In this document: in pieces, positions 1-10,700 of the stretch | Layout of the letters: each line of letters starts with the position of its first letter | Position numbering within the stretch: the stretch's first letter is position 1 | Source: Mucilaginibacter gossypii | GTDB lineage: Bacteria > Bacteroidota > Bacteroidia > Sphingobacteriales > Sphingobacteriaceae | Direction of reading: 5' to 3' | Assembly: GCF_900100945.1 (NCBI RefSeq) | Contig: NZ_FNCG01000002.1 | Span: 62,001 to 126,000, forward strand | DNA: 64,000 nucleotides | Position numbers and translations under genes: made by a program | The notes under the pieces: model-generated | Seen by the model: the letters and a program-made list of their open reading frames with translations, nothing else | Told to the model about the DNA's origin: nothing | Database searches by the model: none

Positions 1-711
1 ACCGCATACACACGTAATGCTTCAGGTCAGATTATTATCGACGCTAATGGTACACCTGTATTTAATACCACCAAACGTTATTTAGGTAAATTCACTCCAA
101 ATTGGTTGGGAAGCATCAATAACAGCTTCTCCTACAAAGGGATTAACCTGAGCTTTTTGGTTGATGCACGTTTTGGCGGATCCATTTATTCAAACACCAA
201 CCGTACAGGTACTTATACCGGCGTGTTGGCTTCTACCTTACCGGGCCGTGGCGCTGCTAACGGAGGCTTAAGTTACTATTACCCGGGCAACAATACTTCG
301 GCTGCTGCTGTGCAGGTTACCGGTGCCGCCCCTGCGGGTGTAACCGTTTATAATGATGGTATGATATTTAAAGGCGTTAAGGCCGATGGTTCGCCAAATA
401 CCACTATTATCCCTGCGCAATCATATTACAAAGGCTTTACCAATATTGACGAAGCATTTGTTTACGATGCCTCATACATCAAGCTTCGCGAAGTAAAACT
501 GGGATACTCTTTACCTGCTAAATGGGTGAATAAGATTGGTTTCCAGGGAGCTACATTTTCGGTAGTTGGCCGTAACTTGTGGATCATCCATAAAAACGCA
601 CCGAATATTGATCCGGAAACAGCCTTTAATGCAGGAAACGGACAGGGCCTCGAAGATCTTACCCTGCCTACCGTGCGTAACATCGGTTTCAACGTAAACC
701 TTAAATTTTAA
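1..711 (+). CDS. SusC-like TonB-dependent receptor, C-terminal fragment (5' end outside window)
   Basis: The frame is open from the first base, so only about the last 236 residues of a SusC/RagA outer-membrane receptor are present. Visible hallmarks are the late SusC motif around FSVVGRNLWIIHKNAPNIDP, an asparagine- and aromatic-rich beta-barrel composition, and a C-terminus ending NVNLKF with the terminal phenylalanine needed for outer-membrane insertion. The next gene, 6 bp downstream, is the matching SusD. Such receptors import oligosaccharides or peptides through a barrel energised by TonB. The substrate cannot be told from this fragment. Confidence 0.93.
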   Translation, partial: TAYTRNASGQIIIDANGTPVFNTTKRYLGKFTPNWLGSINNSFSYKGINLSFLVDARFGGSIYSNTNRTGTYTGVLASTLPGRGAANGGLSYYYPGNNTSAAAVQVTGAAPAGVTVYNDGMIFKGVKADGSPNTTIIPAQSYYKGFTNIDEAFVYDASYIKLREVKLGYSLPAKWVNKIGFQGATFSVVGRNLWIIHKNAPNIDPETAFNAGNGQGLEDLTLPTVRNIGFNVNLKF

Positions 712-717
712 AACATC

Positions 718-2154
718 ATGAAACTTAAATATATCAGCATATTATCTGCCGCGGTTTTATTATCGGTAACATCGTGCAAAAAGGATCTGTTAAAGATCAA
801 TCAAAACCCTAACGGCTCACAAACAGCACAGCCCGACTATTTATTAACTGCAGCCACCAAAGCAACGGCAGATACCTATTGGGGTGTAGCCAATAACATG
901 GATGCCAGTCTGCTTTTTGCGCAGTATTGGTCTAAAATTCAATACACCGACCCCGACAGGTATATTTACGCCAGTAGTGCGTTTGAGGAGCTGTGGAGCA
1001 CGGGCTATTCAAAAAGCATTGTAAACCTTAACCAGATCATCAAACTTGCCGATGCCCAGGGTAATACCAATTATAAAGGCGTTGCACTGGTACTTCGTTC
1101 ATGGGTATTTAGCTTATTAACAGAGGCTTATGGGGGTATTCCTTACAGGCAGGCCACCAATATTGATCAGTACCTTACCCCGGCTTATGACACCCAAAAG
1201 GATGTTTATTTTGCTTTGCTGGATGACCTTAAAGCAGCTCAAACGGCGCTTGATCCATCAGGCAAAGCTATAGCAGGAGATGTGATCTATAGCAACAATA
1301 TTGCTTCATGGAAAAAGTTTGCCAACTCGTTAAGGCTTCGCATCGCCTTGCGCATTGCAGATAGGGAACCTGCAAAAGCTAAGCAAGTATTAGATGATAT
1401 TAAGACCGAAGGCGGTTCATACATCAGTTCGAATGTCGAAACCGCGCAGTTGGTTTATTTAGATTCGCCTAACCAAAATCCGGTAAGCAACCTGTTTGAT
1501 ACCCGTGACGATTACCGTATCAGCAAAACTATAGTGGATAAGCTGTTTGCACTTAATGATCCCCGCTTATCAATATATGCCGCTAAAACACAAGATGTAA
1601 CGCCTCAAACCTATGTTGGCTTGCCAAACGGTTTGTTGGTGGGCGATGCCAGCAATTACGGCTTCACCAAAACTTCTAAACCAGGCACTTATTTTCGTGC
1701 ACCACATGCCCCTGCTGTAATATTAAGCTATGCAGAGAGCTTGTTTGACAGGGCAGAGGCTGCCGCTCGCAGTTTTGCTACCGAAGATGCCGCTTCATTA
1801 TACAGTCAGGCGGTTGCTGCTGCGTTGGCTCAGTACAGTATTGCTTCGGCTGATATCGCTACTTATATAGCGCAGCCGGCAGTGCAATATGATGCCTCTA
1901 ATTATAAAAAATCAATTGGCGAGCAAAAGTGGTTAGCGCTGTTTGGCCAGGGATTAGAAGGCTGGACCGAATGGCGCAGGCTTGATTATCCGCAATTACA
2001 GCCGGCAGTTGCAGGTACACTTAATGGTAAAATACCGGTAAGGTTTATATATCCGGGAACAGAGCAATCGCTGAACAAAACTAATTACCAGTCGGCAGTA
2101 GCAGCACAGGGAGCCGATGCGCTTACTACCAAGCTTTGGTTTGATGTAAACTAA
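718..2154 (+). CDS. SusD/RagB-like outer-membrane lipoprotein (SusD-like_2 type)
   Basis: 478 residues. The signal peptide ends in a lipobox with Cys20 followed by KK, typical of surface lipoproteins in Bacteroidota. The mature start (KKDLLKINQNPNG) and the C-terminal region with GWTEWRRLDYPQL and RFIYPGTEQ match the SusD-like_2 branch, an all-helical TPR-type fold that forms the lid on the SusC barrel. It follows its SusC partner by 6 bp and is followed by a terminator hairpin, so it closes that transcript. No glycosidase lies next to this pair within the window, so its substrate is unknown. The same SusD branch recurs at 30525, next to the hydroxyproline genes. Confidence 0.93.
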   Translation: MKLKYISILSAAVLLSVTSCKKDLLKINQNPNGSQTAQPDYLLTAATKATADTYWGVANNMDASLLFAQYWSKIQYTDPDRYIYASSAFEELWSTGYSKSIVNLNQIIKLADAQGNTNYKGVALVLRSWVFSLLTEAYGGIPYRQATNIDQYLTPAYDTQKDVYFALLDDLKAAQTALDPSGKAIAGDVIYSNNIASWKKFANSLRLRIALRIADREPAKAKQVLDDIKTEGGSYISSNVETAQLVYLDSPNQNPVSNLFDTRDDYRISKTIVDKLFALNDPRLSIYAAKTQDVTPQTYVGLPNGLLVGDASNYGFTKTSKPGTYFRAPHAPAVILSYAESLFDRAEAAARSFATEDAASLYSQAVAAALAQYSIASADIATYIAQPAVQYDASNYKKSIGEQKWLALFGQGLEGWTEWRRLDYPQLQPAVAGTLNGKIPVRFIYPGTEQSLNKTNYQSAVAAQGADALTTKLWFDVN

Positions 2155-2175
2155 ACAAGTGTCACTTCGTAAAAT

Positions 2176-2212
2176 AAAACGGGTTTCTCCAAAAGGAAAT
2201 CCGTTTTTTTTT
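2176..2212 (+). terminator. Rho-independent terminator after SusC/SusD pair
   Basis: An AAAACGG arm and a CCGTTTT arm enclose a partly paired loop, followed by an uninterrupted T run. It lies 22 bp after the SusD stop codon and separates this pair from idi. Confidence 0.8.
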
Positions 2213-2331
2213 GAAAATAAAGCTGAAATTTGCGGTATGGCTTTGGCCCTGTTTTTAGGATTAACAAAAAATAACAAGAAATTCCGGAGATCTGCGTGTC
2301 TCATCAGGAAGATTACAACAAATTATAGCGA

Positions 2332-2874
2332 GTGAAGATAGAAGAAACCGTGATTTTGGTTGATCGCGATGATCAGGAAATTGGCACTATGGAAAAAATG
2401 GAGGCGCATCTTCAGGGGAAGCTACACCGTGCGTTTTCAGTTTTTATTTTTAATAAAAAAGGAGAGCTCCTGTTACAGCGACGCGCCGAAGGCAAATATC
2501 ACTCGGGTGGTAAATGGACAAACACCTGCTGCAGCCATCCAAGGCCCGGCGAACCCACATTTACAGCAGCCCATCGCAGGTTACAGGAGGAGATGGGAAT
2601 GGCCGCCGAACTTAACTTTGTATTTTCTTTTGTTTACTGTGCAGCTATCCAGGACGATCTGGTTGAAAATGAATACGATCATGTGTTTTTTGGCATCACC
2701 GATGCTTTGCCGATCCCTGACCATGGCGAGGTCTCCTCATTTAAATACATAACCATGGCCCGGCTGGCAATCGACCTGAAAGAAAACCCGGGCGATTATA
2801 CCAGGTGGCTCGCCATATGTTTCGACGAGGTAATGGATCATTATCAGCAATTACAGATCGCCGATATGCAGTAA
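2332..2874 (+). CDS. idi: Isopentenyl-diphosphate delta-isomerase, type I
   Basis: 180 residues, the usual length for type I Idi. It interconverts isopentenyl and dimethylallyl diphosphate in the cytoplasm for isoprenoid synthesis. The Nudix-fold signature is clear: HRAFSVFIFN near residue 32, LLLQRRAEGKYHSGGKW, the metal-binding WTNTCCSHPRPGE with its essential cysteine, a Nudix-box glutamate run (RRLQEEMGM), and NEYDHVFFG carrying acidic metal ligands. The GTG start is preferred because the first residues (VILVDRDDQEIGTMEK) are the conserved family N-terminus; an ATG at 2389 would remove part of it. It stands alone between two SusCD-type loci with a terminator upstream, so it is a housekeeping gene unrelated to them. 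Confidence 0.93.
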   Translation: MKIEETVILVDRDDQEIGTMEKMEAHLQGKLHRAFSVFIFNKKGELLLQRRAEGKYHSGGKWTNTCCSHPRPGEPTFTAAHRRLQEEMGMAAELNFVFSFVYCAAIQDDLVENEYDHVFFGITDALPIPDHGEVSSFKYITMARLAIDLKENPGDYTRWLAICFDEVMDHYQQLQIADMQ

Positions 2875-3046
2875 TCGTTGCTGTAAATAATGCTGTCCTT
2901 ACAATTTTTCTATATGATAGGGGTGAGCCATTACTTCTTATTGTAACGGGTATTTTACATTTTGCAATATTATTGTTTACTTTACAATTAATTAGGTAGC
3001 TTTAATCTTCCAATTATTTGTGTAATTCACAGCCTGCAACGTGTTA

Positions 3047-6000
3047 ATGAAAAAGAGATCCTTCTGCTGCATTGTTCTTTGTTTGATCATTTCCTCGGCC
3101 TATGCCCAGTCGCCCATCAAAAATAAGATCCTCAATTATTCTTTAAAAAATGGTCTTTCTTTTGGTATTGTAAATAGCATTACACAGGATGATAAGGGTT
3201 TTATGTGGTTTGCCACCAATGATGGCCTCAATCGTTTTGACGGTACAACTTTTAAGATTTTTAAGTCGCGCCTGGGCGATTCAACTGCGCTGGCCAGTAA
3301 CTATGTACAAAAGGTTTTGTGCGATGTTCATGGCAGCATCTGGGTATCGTCAAGAAACGGCCTCAGCAAATTTGATAGCCGTACAGAAAAGTTTATCCAT
3401 TATAAATTCACCTCTAACAGGGCCGTCAAAAACGATATCAGTAATATCATTCAAAGCCATGATGGTAATTTATGGATCACATCTTATGGGCAGGGCTTTT
3501 CTTATTTCAATACCAAATCGGCAAAGGTTGTTAATTACACCCAAGCCAATTTATCCCGGTTGTCAAGTAACAGGGTGCTCTGTTTGTACGAAGATTCAAG
3601 GGGCCTGGTATGGGTGGGTACACAGGAAGGCAGCATCAATGTTTTTAGTCATAAGGATGGTGTAATAGCCAACCTTGCGGGCATAGGCCCTCCAATAGCC
3701 AACCTGCCGGGTACCCGGATCAATGACATTTTTGAAGATCATTTTCACAACATGTGGATAGCAACCGGAGGCGGGCTCGGCTACTACAACAGGCAATCAA
3801 ATAAATTTACCTTACTGCAAACCAGTCAGCAGGGTATTAAAAGTAAACGATACATATCAGTTATTGAGGATAGTGATAAGCAATTGCTTGTAGGCCTGCA
3901 GGATGGCGGTTTGTTTAAAGTTAACATTGGCACAAGTCCCAACTACAACATTAATAACTTTTTTCTTCAGCCGGTAACCGGCGATGACGGATATTACCTT
4001 ACACAGCGCTCTGTTCAAACGCTTTATATAGATAAGGATAAAAATGTTTGGGTAGGTACCTATGGCGATGGCATTTATATGGTAAGCAGCATCAAGGAGA
4101 AATTTTCAAAGATTGCTAAAAAGCGTTATGGGGCCAGTGGCGAAAGCTTGGTAAGGTTTTATGGCCTATGCCAGGATAGCGACGGCTTTTTATGGCTGGG
4201 CACTGATGGCGAGGGGATTTACAAAACCAGCCACAACGGCACCCTGATAAAACAATACAAAGCAGATGGGCAACCCGGCAGTATTACCGATAATGCCATT
4301 TTATTCGGCTATACCGATCAAGATGGTAATTTATGGTTTGGTACTTATGCAAAGGGGCTTTTGCAGTATAACAAGAAAACGGATTCGTTTGTCAACTACG
4401 TACACAGCCAGGCAAATAACAAAAGCCTGGGGGGTAACGACGTACGGGTTATCTACCAGGACAAGTATAAAAATTTATGGATTGGCACCAATGGCGGTGG
4501 CTTGTGCCTGTTTAATGCCGTTACAAAAACTTTCACCAACTATACACCTGCCAATAGCGGCCTTACTTCATACGATGTAAGATCAATTGCCGAAGACGAT
4601 AAAGGTAATTTATGGGTTGGTACTTATGGCGGGGGACTTGATTTTTATAACGCCGGGCAAAAGAAATTCAGCAGGTATTTTAAACCCGCCGATGAAAAAA
4701 GCAATTTACCAGGTCAGGTGATATTTTCACTCCATCCCGACAAACAACACAGGTTATGGATAGGAACTGAAGGCGATGGACTAATTTCATACGATCTTCA
4801 AAACCGGGTTTTTAAAAAGTTTAATGAAACTAATGGTCTCGCTAACAATACAGTATCGGCCATTAAGGAATCATCTGATGGTTCATTATGGCTAAGTACC
4901 AATAAAGGCTTATCAAATCTTGATGTACGGAATAACAAGATCTTAAATTATGATCAGTCGGACGGGTTACAGGCCGGGCAGTTTAACGCGGGGTCTGTTT
5001 TGTTTGATTCTGCTAATGGATTGATGTATTTTGGGGGAACAGAAGGGCTTAACTTTTTTGACCCGGGAAAAGTAAATCAAAGCGACTATAAACCAAAAGT
5101 TATTATAACCGGATTACAAATTTTTGGTAAGCAGGTTGAAGTTGGCGGGCTTGACAAGGACCGTACAGTATTGCCCGAAGCCATTAACCAGGCAAGGCAG
5201 ATCACATTACAGCCCGATCAGTCGGTATTTTCTATCCAGTATGCCTCATTAAATTATACCTATCCGGATAAAGGCGGGTTTGCTTATAAACTGGATGGCC
5301 TTGATAAAACCTGGAACTATGTTGGCGATCAGCGGCTTGCAACTTACCGCTACCTTGAACCCGGAGAATATACGTTCAGGGTAAAAGCATCCAACCAGGA
5401 TGGCTTGTGGTTTGATAATTATGCCACCTTACAGGTTAAGATCCTGCCGCCCTGGTATAAAACATGGTGGGCTTATTTAATTTATATAGCAGCAGCAGGG
5501 GTTGTAACTTATTACTATATACTTTACAGAAACCGCCAAACCAGGCTTAAATACGAGGTTAAAGTAGCCCAGCTTTCGGCCGAAAAAGATAAGGAGCTTA
5601 ACGAGCGTAAACTTTCTTTTTTTACCAATATCTCGCATGAATTCCGTACCCCGTTAACACTCATCATCAACCCGGTAAAGGATATGTTGTTCGGGAAGGG
5701 CGAGGTTACTGATGACGCTGGCAATTTGCATATCATTTATCGCAACGCACGGCGTCTTTTGAGTTTGGTTGATCAGCTTTTACTGTTCAGGAAAGCCGAA
5801 AGCGACACCGATAAGCTTAAAATAGTAAGGCTCAATATCGTATCCCTTTGTCATGAGGTGTTTTTATGTTTTAGTCACCAGGCACGTACCAAGCATATTC
5901 AGTTTGATTTTGTAAGTCAAAGGGATGCGATGGAGATTTATGCCGACAGGGAAAAAATGGAAATAGCTCTGTTTAACCTCATCTCGAATGCGTTGAAGTT

Positions 6001-7234
6001 TACACCGGAGTATGGCATAGTAACTTGTACAATAGCCGATTTTAACGATAAAATTACCATTGAGATCAAGGATAGCGGCTGTGGAATAGCCGAGGGGACC
6101 GGCGATCAGTTATTCGGCAAGTTTTACCAGTTGCAAAATTCGGCGCCAATGGCAGGCGGTTTTGGTATCGGGCTATATTTGGTTAAAGCATTTATTGAAA
6201 ATCATAAAGGCAGCATCGGTTATAGCAGCCAGCAGGGGCAGGGTACGGCGTTTCATGTATCGCTGTTAAAAGGCCGGGAGCATTTTGGGCAGCAATTTGT
6301 GTTTGAAGACATTGCCGAAACTTCGGTGTTCCTGGATGAGCTGATGGAGAATAAAGGTGAATTAGTCGCCGTTGAAGCTGAAAACGCCGTCGCTGCCAAA
6401 AGTTCTGAGGCTTTAAGCTCCGACACCAAAACCATGCTGCTGATTGATGATAACCAGCAGATCCGTACTTACCTTAAACAAATTTTTAGCGGTGAGTTTG
6501 AGATTTTTGAGGCTGATAATGGTACAGATGGGCTTGACCTCGTTTATCACCTGGTACCCGATATTGTGATAAGCGACGTAATGATGCAGGGGTTAAGCGG
6601 TATTGAGGTATGTAGCCGTATTAAGGAAGATCCTGTGCTGAACCATATCCCTGTGATATTGCTTACCGCCAGTTCCTCGCCCGAAATAAAGCTCAAAGGT
6701 ATTGAAGGAGGGGCGGATGATTATATTAGCAAGCCTTTTGAAAAAGAGATCCTGGTGGCCCGTGTTAACGGGATCCTGAAAAGCAGAAACAACCTGCAGA
6801 AGTATTTCTATAATGAAATAACCCTTAACAAATCAAACGATCTGAAGATCTCGCAGGAGTACAAGGAGTTTTTGGAAAAATGCCTCCAGATAGTTGAACA
6901 GCACTTAACCGACCCGGATTTCAGCATTAAAACACTGGCTGCCGAAATAGGCATGAGTCACTCTAATTTGTACAAGCGGATCAAATCTATTTCCGGGCAA
7001 TCGGCAAACAGTTTTATCCGTTTTATCCGCTTGCGTAAGGCTGCCGAAATATTGCTTACAACCGATAGCACCGTGTACGAAACAGCTTATAAGGTGGGCT
7101 TGAATGATTTGAAATACTTCAGGGAACAGTTTAATAAGTTGTTCGGGATAAACCCTTCTGATTATATCAAGAAATATCGTAAGCCATTTCACAACAATTA
7201 CAACGTGAACCGGGATGTGATTAAAGAGAATTAA
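3047..7234 (+). CDS. Hybrid two-component system sensor/regulator (HTCS, propeller-HisKA-REC-AraC)
   Basis: About 1395 residues in one chain: a signal peptide; a periplasmic region of repeated two-component-regulator propeller blades (WxGTxGxGL-type repeats, roughly residues 30-690); a Y_Y_Y domain (about 720-795); one membrane span (about 804-825); HisKA with His864 in SHEFRTPL; HATPase with the GFGIGLYLVK G-box; a receiver domain with phospho-acceptor Asp1177 in ISDVMM; and a C-terminal AraC helix-turn-helix. The ATG at 3047 is preferred over a GTG two codons upstream. HTCS proteins sense a glycan fragment in the periplasm and activate a neighbouring polysaccharide utilisation locus. Position directly upstream of the SusC/SusD/GH genes at 7706-20129 suggests it controls them. 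Confidence 0.95.
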   Translation: MKKRSFCCIVLCLIISSAYAQSPIKNKILNYSLKNGLSFGIVNSITQDDKGFMWFATNDGLNRFDGTTFKIFKSRLGDSTALASNYVQKVLCDVHGSIWVSSRNGLSKFDSRTEKFIHYKFTSNRAVKNDISNIIQSHDGNLWITSYGQGFSYFNTKSAKVVNYTQANLSRLSSNRVLCLYEDSRGLVWVGTQEGSINVFSHKDGVIANLAGIGPPIANLPGTRINDIFEDHFHNMWIATGGGLGYYNRQSNKFTLLQTSQQGIKSKRYISVIEDSDKQLLVGLQDGGLFKVNIGTSPNYNINNFFLQPVTGDDGYYLTQRSVQTLYIDKDKNVWVGTYGDGIYMVSSIKEKFSKIAKKRYGASGESLVRFYGLCQDSDGFLWLGTDGEGIYKTSHNGTLIKQYKADGQPGSITDNAILFGYTDQDGNLWFGTYAKGLLQYNKKTDSFVNYVHSQANNKSLGGNDVRVIYQDKYKNLWIGTNGGGLCLFNAVTKTFTNYTPANSGLTSYDVRSIAEDDKGNLWVGTYGGGLDFYNAGQKKFSRYFKPADEKSNLPGQVIFSLHPDKQHRLWIGTEGDGLISYDLQNRVFKKFNETNGLANNTVSAIKESSDGSLWLSTNKGLSNLDVRNNKILNYDQSDGLQAGQFNAGSVLFDSANGLMYFGGTEGLNFFDPGKVNQSDYKPKVIITGLQIFGKQVEVGGLDKDRTVLPEAINQARQITLQPDQSVFSIQYASLNYTYPDKGGFAYKLDGLDKTWNYVGDQRLATYRYLEPGEYTFRVKASNQDGLWFDNYATLQVKILPPWYKTWWAYLIYIAAAGVVTYYYILYRNRQTRLKYEVKVAQLSAEKDKELNERKLSFFTNISHEFRTPLTLIINPVKDMLFGKGEVTDDAGNLHIIYRNARRLLSLVDQLLLFRKAESDTDKLKIVRLNIVSLCHEVFLCFSHQARTKHIQFDFVSQRDAMEIYADREKMEIALFNLISNALKFTPEYGIVTCTIADFNDKITIEIKDSGCGIAEGTGDQLFGKFYQLQNSAPMAGGFGIGLYLVKAFIENHKGSIGYSSQQGQGTAFHVSLLKGREHFGQQFVFEDIAETSVFLDELMENKGELVAVEAENAVAAKSSEALSSDTKTMLLIDDNQQIRTYLKQIFSGEFEIFEADNGTDGLDLVYHLVPDIVISDVMMQGLSGIEVCSRIKEDPVLNHIPVILLTASSSPEIKLKGIEGGADDYISKPFEKEILVARVNGILKSRNNLQKYFYNEITLNKSNDLKISQEYKEFLEKCLQIVEQHLTDPDFSIKTLAAEIGMSHSNLYKRIKSISGQSANSFIRFIRLRKAAEILLTTDSTVYETAYKVGLNDLKYFREQFNKLFGINPSDYIKKYRKPFHNNYNVNRDVIKEN

Positions 7235-7705
7235 TCTTGTTTATCGGTTGGTTGATTCACCTGGTTCATGCTTCGTCGGACCAACTTCCCTTCGCCTTCA
7301 TTTTCACAGCAAATAGCTAAGAGTGGTTTTTGTGGCCCTTCTTTACAAAGTAACGAGGTGACGACAAGCGCAGCAATGTTTGGGAGCTAAATACTACAAC
7401 TTATTTTTGTCCCCCTGCCAGTATTGATTTACCCCCTCTTTAAAAAGTGCCCCAAACGCTGTTTTTAAGCGCTTTTTTATGAAATACCCCCTGTCTTATT
7501 CAGAATTTACCCCTCACTCATTTTTGCTTTAAAACGCAATTTAGCCCTACCAATAACCAAGGTTTAAACCAAACTTTTGTACTGTGTATAAATAATAAGG
7601 TCAAAATGGGGCGGTAATTTATCTATGCCGAATCCACTTCCTTGTTTTTATGCGCCTCGCTTTGCAAGGTTTAAGCCGATTAAAAAACCAATTTTTTAAA
7701 ACCAT
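7235..7705. other. Intergenic region upstream of the PUL susC
   Basis: 471 bp without a convincing gene. The first part holds a degenerate copy of the intergenic repeat seen at 45548 (listed separately). The remainder is C-rich in patches, then AT-rich, and must contain the promoter and long leader of the SusC gene at 7706. I could not assign a firm -33/-7 pair or an HTCS operator. Confidence 0.6.
7252..7390. repeat. Degenerate copy of a palindromic intergenic repeat
   Basis: The left end (TTGATTCACCTGG, then GGACCAACTTCCCTTCGCC) and the right part (GAGGTGACGACAAGCGCAGC) match, in the same order and spacing, the ends of the better-preserved element at 45548-45689. The middle has diverged. 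This is likely an old copy of a dispersed non-coding element. Confidence 0.6.
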
Positions 7706-10700
7706 ATGAAACCAAATTTACTCGAAAAGGATTCTCCCCATCGGAAAAGATCACCCCGCTTTTTCGTAGTTGCGGCCAGCATGGCCGTTGCTTGTTTCGC
7801 TACAGTCCAAATGCCGGTAATGGCTTTTGCGGGTACCATTAATGAGCAGCGCTTACCTGATGCCAGAATTAGCGGTAAAGTAACCGACGAAAAAGGTGAA
7901 ACATTACCAGGTGTAAGTGTATCCTTAAAAGGGACTTCAACCGGCGTGGTGACCGATATTAAAGGTAACTTTAGCCTTAATGTTCCAAACGCTTCATCGG
8001 GCACACTGGTGTTTAGCTACATTGGCTACACATCTCAGGAGGTTGTTCTTAACGGACAAACTACAATCAATGTACAATTAACAGCCGACTCAAAATCATT
8101 GAATGAGGTGGTAGTTGTAGGTTACGGTACTCAGAAAAAGGCAACCTTAACAGGCTCCATTTCGCAGGTAAAAGGTTCCGAGCTGGTAAAAAGTCCGCAG
8201 CCCAACCTTTCAAATGGTATTGCCGGTCGTTTTTCAGGTGTAATTGTTAACAATCGCAGTGGTGAGCCAGGATATGACGGTTCAGGTATTACCGTGCGTG
8301 GTTTGGCCACTACAGGCAATAACGATGTGCTCGTCGTTGTTGACGGGGTGCCGGCCCAGATAGGTGGTTTAGAGCGTCTCGATCCTAACGATATCGAAAA
8401 CATGTCGGTATTAAAGGATGCGTCTGCTGCTATTTACGGTAACAGGGCCGCAAACGGTGTTATCCTCATTACTACAAAACGTGGCAAATCAGGCAAGCCA
8501 ACCATCAATTACAGCTTTAATCAGGGCTTTAGTTCGCCAACCCGTTTACCAAAAATGGCTGATGCGGCAACTTATGCCCAAATCATGAACGAGATCAACT
8601 ATGACTCGAACCCGGCGGGCGGCTTAAATCAATCTTACACAGCCGATCAGATTCAGAAATTTAAAGACGGATCGGATCCGTTAAATTATCCAAACACTGA
8701 TTGGGAAAAGCAAACGCTTAAAGGTTCAGCATTGCAAAACCAACATAGCCTTTCGGTTTCTGGCGGCGGCGAGGATATAAAATACTTCGTTTCATTGGGT
8801 ACGCTTTATCAGGATGGTATTTATAAAAACGGAGCAACTAAGTATCACCAATATAATTTCCGCTCAAATATTGATGCTAACGTTACCAAACGCTTAAAAG
8901 TAGGTTTATCGTTATCTGGCCGTGAGGAAGACAGGCAGTTCCCTGTAACAGGTGCCGGCGATCTTTTCCGTTCTGTTTACAGAGCCAAACCTATTGTTGC
9001 AGCTTATTACCCAAATGGTTTGCCAACTACAGGTATTGAGAATAATAACCCAGCTGTACAGGCAACCGATATTGGCGGTATCAATAATAACCCCAAACAG
9101 GTTTTCAATGGTATTTTAAAAGGTAGCTATGCTATCCCTGGCATTGAAGGTTTATCGGTTGACGGTTTTTTCTCGGTTGATAAATCATACAATTTTGATA
9201 AAAATTTCAGCAAACCGTACGTTTTATACAGCTATGTTGCGAGCACACAGGTTTATAACAAAGTTACTGTCGGCGGTAATAATAACGCTGCTACTTTATT
9301 CGAGTCGCAGGAAAATCAGAGTTTGCTAACTTCCAACATCAAATTGAACTATGCGCACAAATTTGGTTTGCATGATATAAGCGCGTTTGTAGGTTATGAG
9401 CAAAGTAAAAACCATAAAGAATATTTTGATGCAACGCGTTACAATTACTTATCTTCACAACTACCAGACCTGTCGCAAGGCGGAAGCGCTGCCACCGATT
9501 ATCTTAACTCTGGTTTAAGTTCAAATTACAACCGCGCCAGCTACATCAGTCGCTTAACTTACGCCTACGATGAAAAGTATCTGTTTGAAGGGCAGTTACG
9601 TGCCGATGGAACTTCTGTGTTCCCGGGGGCTACCCGTTGGGGTTATTTCCCTTCGGCTTCAGTTGGTTGGAGAATCACGAAAGAAGACTGGTTTAAAAAC
9701 AGCGTGAGCTTTTTTGATGATCTGAAACTAAGGGTTTCTTATGGCTCGTTAGGTAATGATAACATAACACCCTTCCAATATTTTAATAACTACACTTTAG
9801 TAAATAATGGCTTTGTGGCCAGTACGCCGGGCAGCGGTTCAAACATTATCCAGCCAAATGTTACCCTTACAAAACTTGCAAATCCTAACATCACCTGGGA
9901 AACCGCTAAAAAACTTGACATTGGCATTAATGCCACTTTCCTGCATAACTTTACAGTAGAGGCTATTTATTTCCAGCAAAGGAGAAATAATATCCTTGCT
10001 GCAAGGAATGCTTCTGTGCCAGCCTCATCAGGTATCGTAAACCCATTTAATGATGGTTCGGCAAATTATACCCCGTTAGTGCCTTTAGAAAACATTGGCA
10101 AAGTTAACAGCGATGGTTTTGAAGCAACATTAGGTTACAATAGCACAGGGCATGCCTTTACATGGGGAGTAAGCGGAAACTTCACTTATGCAAAAAGCAA
10201 AATTGTTTTTATTGATGAAGCAAGCACAGTGGCGACTTTGCCCTATCAGCGACAAACAGGACGCCCATTAGGCACATCGTTACTTTACGATGCCATAGGT
10301 ATATTCCGTACCCAAGCCGAGCTCGACGCTTATCCACATGTTCCGGGTGCTAAAGTTGGCGACTTGAAATACCTTGATTATAACAACGATGGCAAAATTA
10401 CAGCCGACGACCAAACCCGTACAAAATACGGTAACATCCCTCAAATCACTTACGGATTTAGTTTAAACGCAGCATATAAAGGGTTTGACCTGTCAGTTCT
10501 GTTTGCAGGCCAGGCCCAGGTTAGTCAATATGTGTTGCCTGAAGCAGGTAGCGTAGGTAATTTTTACAGTAGCTGGGCCGATAACCGCTTTAGTCCGTCA
10601 AATACCAATGGAACTTATCCAAGGGTTTCAGACCGTTCATCAAATGCCATTAGCGGTGGATTATATCCCAATAATTTCTGGCTTAATGACGCATCATTCC

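Noticed and set aside
2805..2999. 64-residue open frame overlapping the end of idi
   Set aside because: It begins inside idi in another frame, has no family resemblance and would occupy the HTCS promoter region.
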